Shown in pieces: positions 62,517 to 64,000 of a stretch of DNA of 64,000 bases. Made by a program: the position numbers and the translations under genes. The notes beneath the pieces are model-generated. The model was not told where the DNA came from, searched no databases, and was given only the letters and a program-made list of their open reading frames with translations. Position 1 is the first letter of the stretch. Every line of letters starts with the position of its first letter. Source of the DNA: Rhodanobacter sp. (lineage in GTDB: Bacteria > Pseudomonadota > Gammaproteobacteria > Xanthomonadales > Rhodanobacteraceae); NCBI GenBank assembly GCA_004322005.1, contig SCRF01000104.1:37320-101319 (forward strand), in the 5' to 3' direction.

Positions 62517-63562
62517 GACAGCGCCTGGCGGAACAGCGGTGCCAGTTGCTCGGGTTCTTTCAGGAACGCGTCGTGGCCATACGGCGAATCGACCACTTCC
62601 AGCGTGGCCGGTCCGCGCAGGCGCTGCTGCAGCTCGCACAGGTCGGCCAGCGGCACCAGCCGATCCGAGGGAAAGCCGACCAGGGTCGCCGGCGTCGGCA
62701 CCTGTTCGGGCGTCACGTCGTGCAGGTCGATCGACTCGGACAGGCCGAGAAAGCGATCCGCGTCGAAGCGCTCGACGAAACGGCGGCCGGCGTGCTCGAG
62801 ATAATCCTCGACCGGGAGATGAAAGCGTTCATCGCGCCATACCGCCTCGCCGGCAAAACGCCGCTCGAATTCGCTGCTGCCGCAATAGGTGGTCATCGCC
62901 AGCTGCCGTGCCAGCGCCAGCGCCTGGTCGACCTGGCCGCTCGATTGCCCGAGCCGCACGATCGAGCGCTGCACGCTGCGCTGCGCGCTGGCCAGCGGGT
63001 GCGACCGGTGCGCGCCAGCCAGCAACAGCAGCCGCTGCACCCGTGCGGGGTGCCGCGCGGCAAACGCCAGCGCCACCATCGCGCCGTACGAGGAGCCGAC
63101 AAAGGCATGCGCCCGCGGGATCTGCAGCGCCTGCAGCAGTGCCGCCAGGGCGTCGGCCTGGTCCTCGCTGGATACCGCGCGGGCACCCAGCTCCGCCGGC
63201 GTCAGCCAGTCGATCGCCAGCACGCGCCAGCGGTCCAGATCGATCGCGGCGCCGGCGCCGACCAGCGCCTGCCACCAGCCCGGCGCGGCGTTCGCCTCCA
63301 GCGCGGTCACGTCGCGGTCGGCCGAAATGCCGCCCTGCACGATCAGCGTGGGTGCATCCGGCGCACCGCACCACAGGTAGCGCACGTCGACCTCACGCGG
63401 GCCGCTGCCGTATTTCGGATCGAGCCGCAGCCGGCGCGTGCTGCGCTGGGCGGTCAGTTCCACCCGCGCCGGCGTCGCCGCGCCGGCGGCATACGTGGCG
63501 CTCGACGGCTCGATAGCTTCGGCGTGGGCTTCGGCGTGACTGGTTTCGGACAGGCAGGTCAT
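62513..63562 (-). CDS. metX: Homoserine O-acyltransferase (MetX, probably succinyl type)
   Basis: 349 residues of the alpha/beta-hydrolase acyltransferase family that activates homoserine. The substrate-handling LIVQGGISADRDVT, the nucleophile elbow FVGSSYGAMVALAFAARHP (Ser in GSSYG) and the catalytic His in VVDSPYGHDAFL are visible. The SSYGAM form is that of the succinyl-using MetX of Xanthomonads rather than classical acetyl MetX; this is inference. The start at 63562 is supported by GGAGAGAG. The TAG stop is supplied by a REP element. A SAM-I riboswitch and a hairpin covering the Shine-Dalgarno precede it. Confidence 0.92.
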   Translation of the reverse strand: MTCLSETSHAEAHAEAIEPSSATYAAGAATPARVELTAQRSTRRLRLDPKYGSGPREVDVRYLWCGAPDAPTLIVQGGISADRDVTALEANAAPGWWQALVGAGAAIDLDRWRVLAIDWLTPAELGARAVSSEDQADALAALLQALQIPRAHAFVGSSYGAMVALAFAARHPARVQRLLLLAGAHRSHPLASAQRSVQRSIVRLGQSSGQVDQALALARQLAMTTYCGSSEFERRFAGEAVWRDERFHLPVEDYLEHAGRRFVERFDADRFLGLSESIDLHDVTPEQVPTPATLVGFPSDRLVPLADLCELQQRLRGPATLEVVDSPYGHDAFLKEPEQLAPLFRQALS

Positions 63563-63568
63563 GTGACT

Positions 63569-63605
63569 CTCTCCGGTAGGCATCGCCCCGCGAATCACCG
63601 GAGAG
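63569..63605 (-). promoter_or_regulatory. Shine-Dalgarno-sequestering hairpin of metX
   Basis: On the minus strand CTCTCCGGT (complement of 63597-63605) can pair over nine bases with ACCGGAGAG (complement of 63569-63577). The latter contains the GGAGAG ribosome-binding site directly before ATG 63562. It lies between the SAM riboswitch and metX and is the likely expression platform. Confidence 0.75.
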
Positions 63606-63651
63606 GTCGCCATGTACGGCCCGGACAGCGGTTCCGCCGCGGCACATGACG

Positions 63652-63766
63652 CCCATCTACCGGTCGGCGCCGCAACGGCGCCTCCGCAGGAGTTGGCACC
63701 GTTGCGGAAACGTTCCGCAGGTTGCCCCGGCTTCAAAGGGCCTGTCCCTCAGCCGGTCTCGATGAG
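63652..63766 (-). promoter_or_regulatory. SAM-I riboswitch (S box)
   Basis: Read on the minus strand, conserved S-box elements follow in order: CTCATCGAGA, GGCTGAGGGACAGGCCC, TTTGAAGCCGGGGCAACC, then GGTGCCAACTCC, and a closing GATGGG that pairs with the initial CTCATC to make P1. High S-adenosylmethionine should stabilise it and reduce metX-metB-hom expression. Confidence 0.93.
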
Positions 63767-63774
63767 TGGGACGG

Positions 63775-63803
63775 ATATTGAAGGCTGCCATTTCTATTGT
63801 CAA
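63775..63803 (-). promoter_or_regulatory. Sigma-70 promoter of metX-metB-hom
   Basis: TTGACA (complement of 63798-63803) and CAATAT (complement of 63775-63780) are 17 bases apart. The predicted start of transcription is just before the first base of the riboswitch aptamer. Confidence 0.8.
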
Positions 63804-63944
63804 TAGCCGTCTAAACATCTAAACGTCCAAGGTCGCACCAGAGCGGCGCATGTGGAACCCGGCGGGCGGCGCCCACCCTGCCCAGAGCCGCTTCTTGCAG
63901 CTCTTTACTACCGATGAGCCATGTGAGGTTTCACAAGAGCGGCT

Positions 63945-64000
63945 GTAGGAGCGCACCCTGTGCGCGAATGCCCTTGCGGTTGTCTCGACAAGGGCATTCG
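63945..64000. repeat. REP inverted pair cut by the right window edge
   Basis: GTAG at 63945, stem GCGCAC-CCT-GTGCGC, tail GAATGCCCTTG; the inverse copy starts before base 64000 and is truncated. Confidence 0.85.

Noticed and set aside
1..64000. tRNA or rRNA genes, phage integrase or insertion-sequence transposase
   Set aside because: I looked for TTCRA-type arms with CCA ends, rRNA cores and transposase motifs and saw none. The xerD gene is the housekeeping recombinase judged by its dsbC neighbour. A tRNAscan or covariance search could still find something missed by eye.

Overview
The window is high-GC chromosomal DNA of a gammaproteobacterium, most likely a member of the Xanthomonadales and probably of the Rhodanobacteraceae (Rhodanobacter/Dyella-like). 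This is inferred from gene content and order, with no database search. The pointers are the order nrdR-ribD-[FMN riboswitch]-ribE-ribB-ribH-nusB-thiL-pgpA, the divergent lptFG/pepA-holC block, a metX-metB-hom operon led by a SAM-I riboswitch, and dense GTAG-type REP palindromes. I found no rRNA, tRNA, integrase, insertion-sequence transposase or CRISPR array.

Layout. 1-1740: a membrane protein cut by the left edge, a PepSY protein, a 58-bp perfect palindrome and a doubtful small ORF. 1750-5890: a tight sulfur-handling operon (cysteine desulfurase, ArsR-rhodanese regulator, DsrE protein, SQR-like flavoprotein) ending in a SHOCT membrane protein abutting a decapitated cytochrome. 6086-12316: a very large secreted Asp-box protein with a 14-codon overlapping leader ORF, then a GAF-GAF-PAS-GGDEF-EAL protein. 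12407-22290, minus strand: riboflavin genes with nusB, thiL, pgpA, nrdR and glyA, plus inserted ldcA and GNAT genes. 22559-31826: ettA, pyrF, def, cstA-ybdD, a DUF2127 protein, an EamA transporter, a lipoprotein and two decayed convergent genes. 31827-43738: NUDIX, GT2, membrane protein, purL, dsbC, xerD, RDD, methyltransferase, phaZ, threonine aldolase. 43806-48281: lptG-lptF divergent from pepA-holC. 48522-54380: a 1198-residue hybrid sensor kinase, a yceI-cytochrome b561-yceI operon and a glutaredoxin-like protein. 54460-59849: sdaA, an HTH regulator divergent from an orphan type III restriction-like nuclease fragment, and an APC permease. 60023-63803: metX-metB-hom with promoter, SAM-I riboswitch and a hairpin that hides the Shine-Dalgarno.

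The most unusual feature is the repeat population. A REP family begins with GTAG (rarely GCAG) and folds into a hairpin whose stem changes by compensatory substitution (GCGCAC/GTGCGC, GCCCAC/GTGGGC, GCCCGC/GCGGGC). It occurs as inverted pairs at about ten sites and as direct arrays with constant 43-, 39- and 34-bp periods. One inverted pair lies in frame inside hom. The TAG of GTAG is the stop codon of metX and of the glutaredoxin-like gene. Heptanucleotide tandem repeats (type CTCGGGA) also recur, once inside purL. The best candidate for a little-described functional system is the sulfur operon, and the second is the HTH/nuclease pair at 56122-57839.
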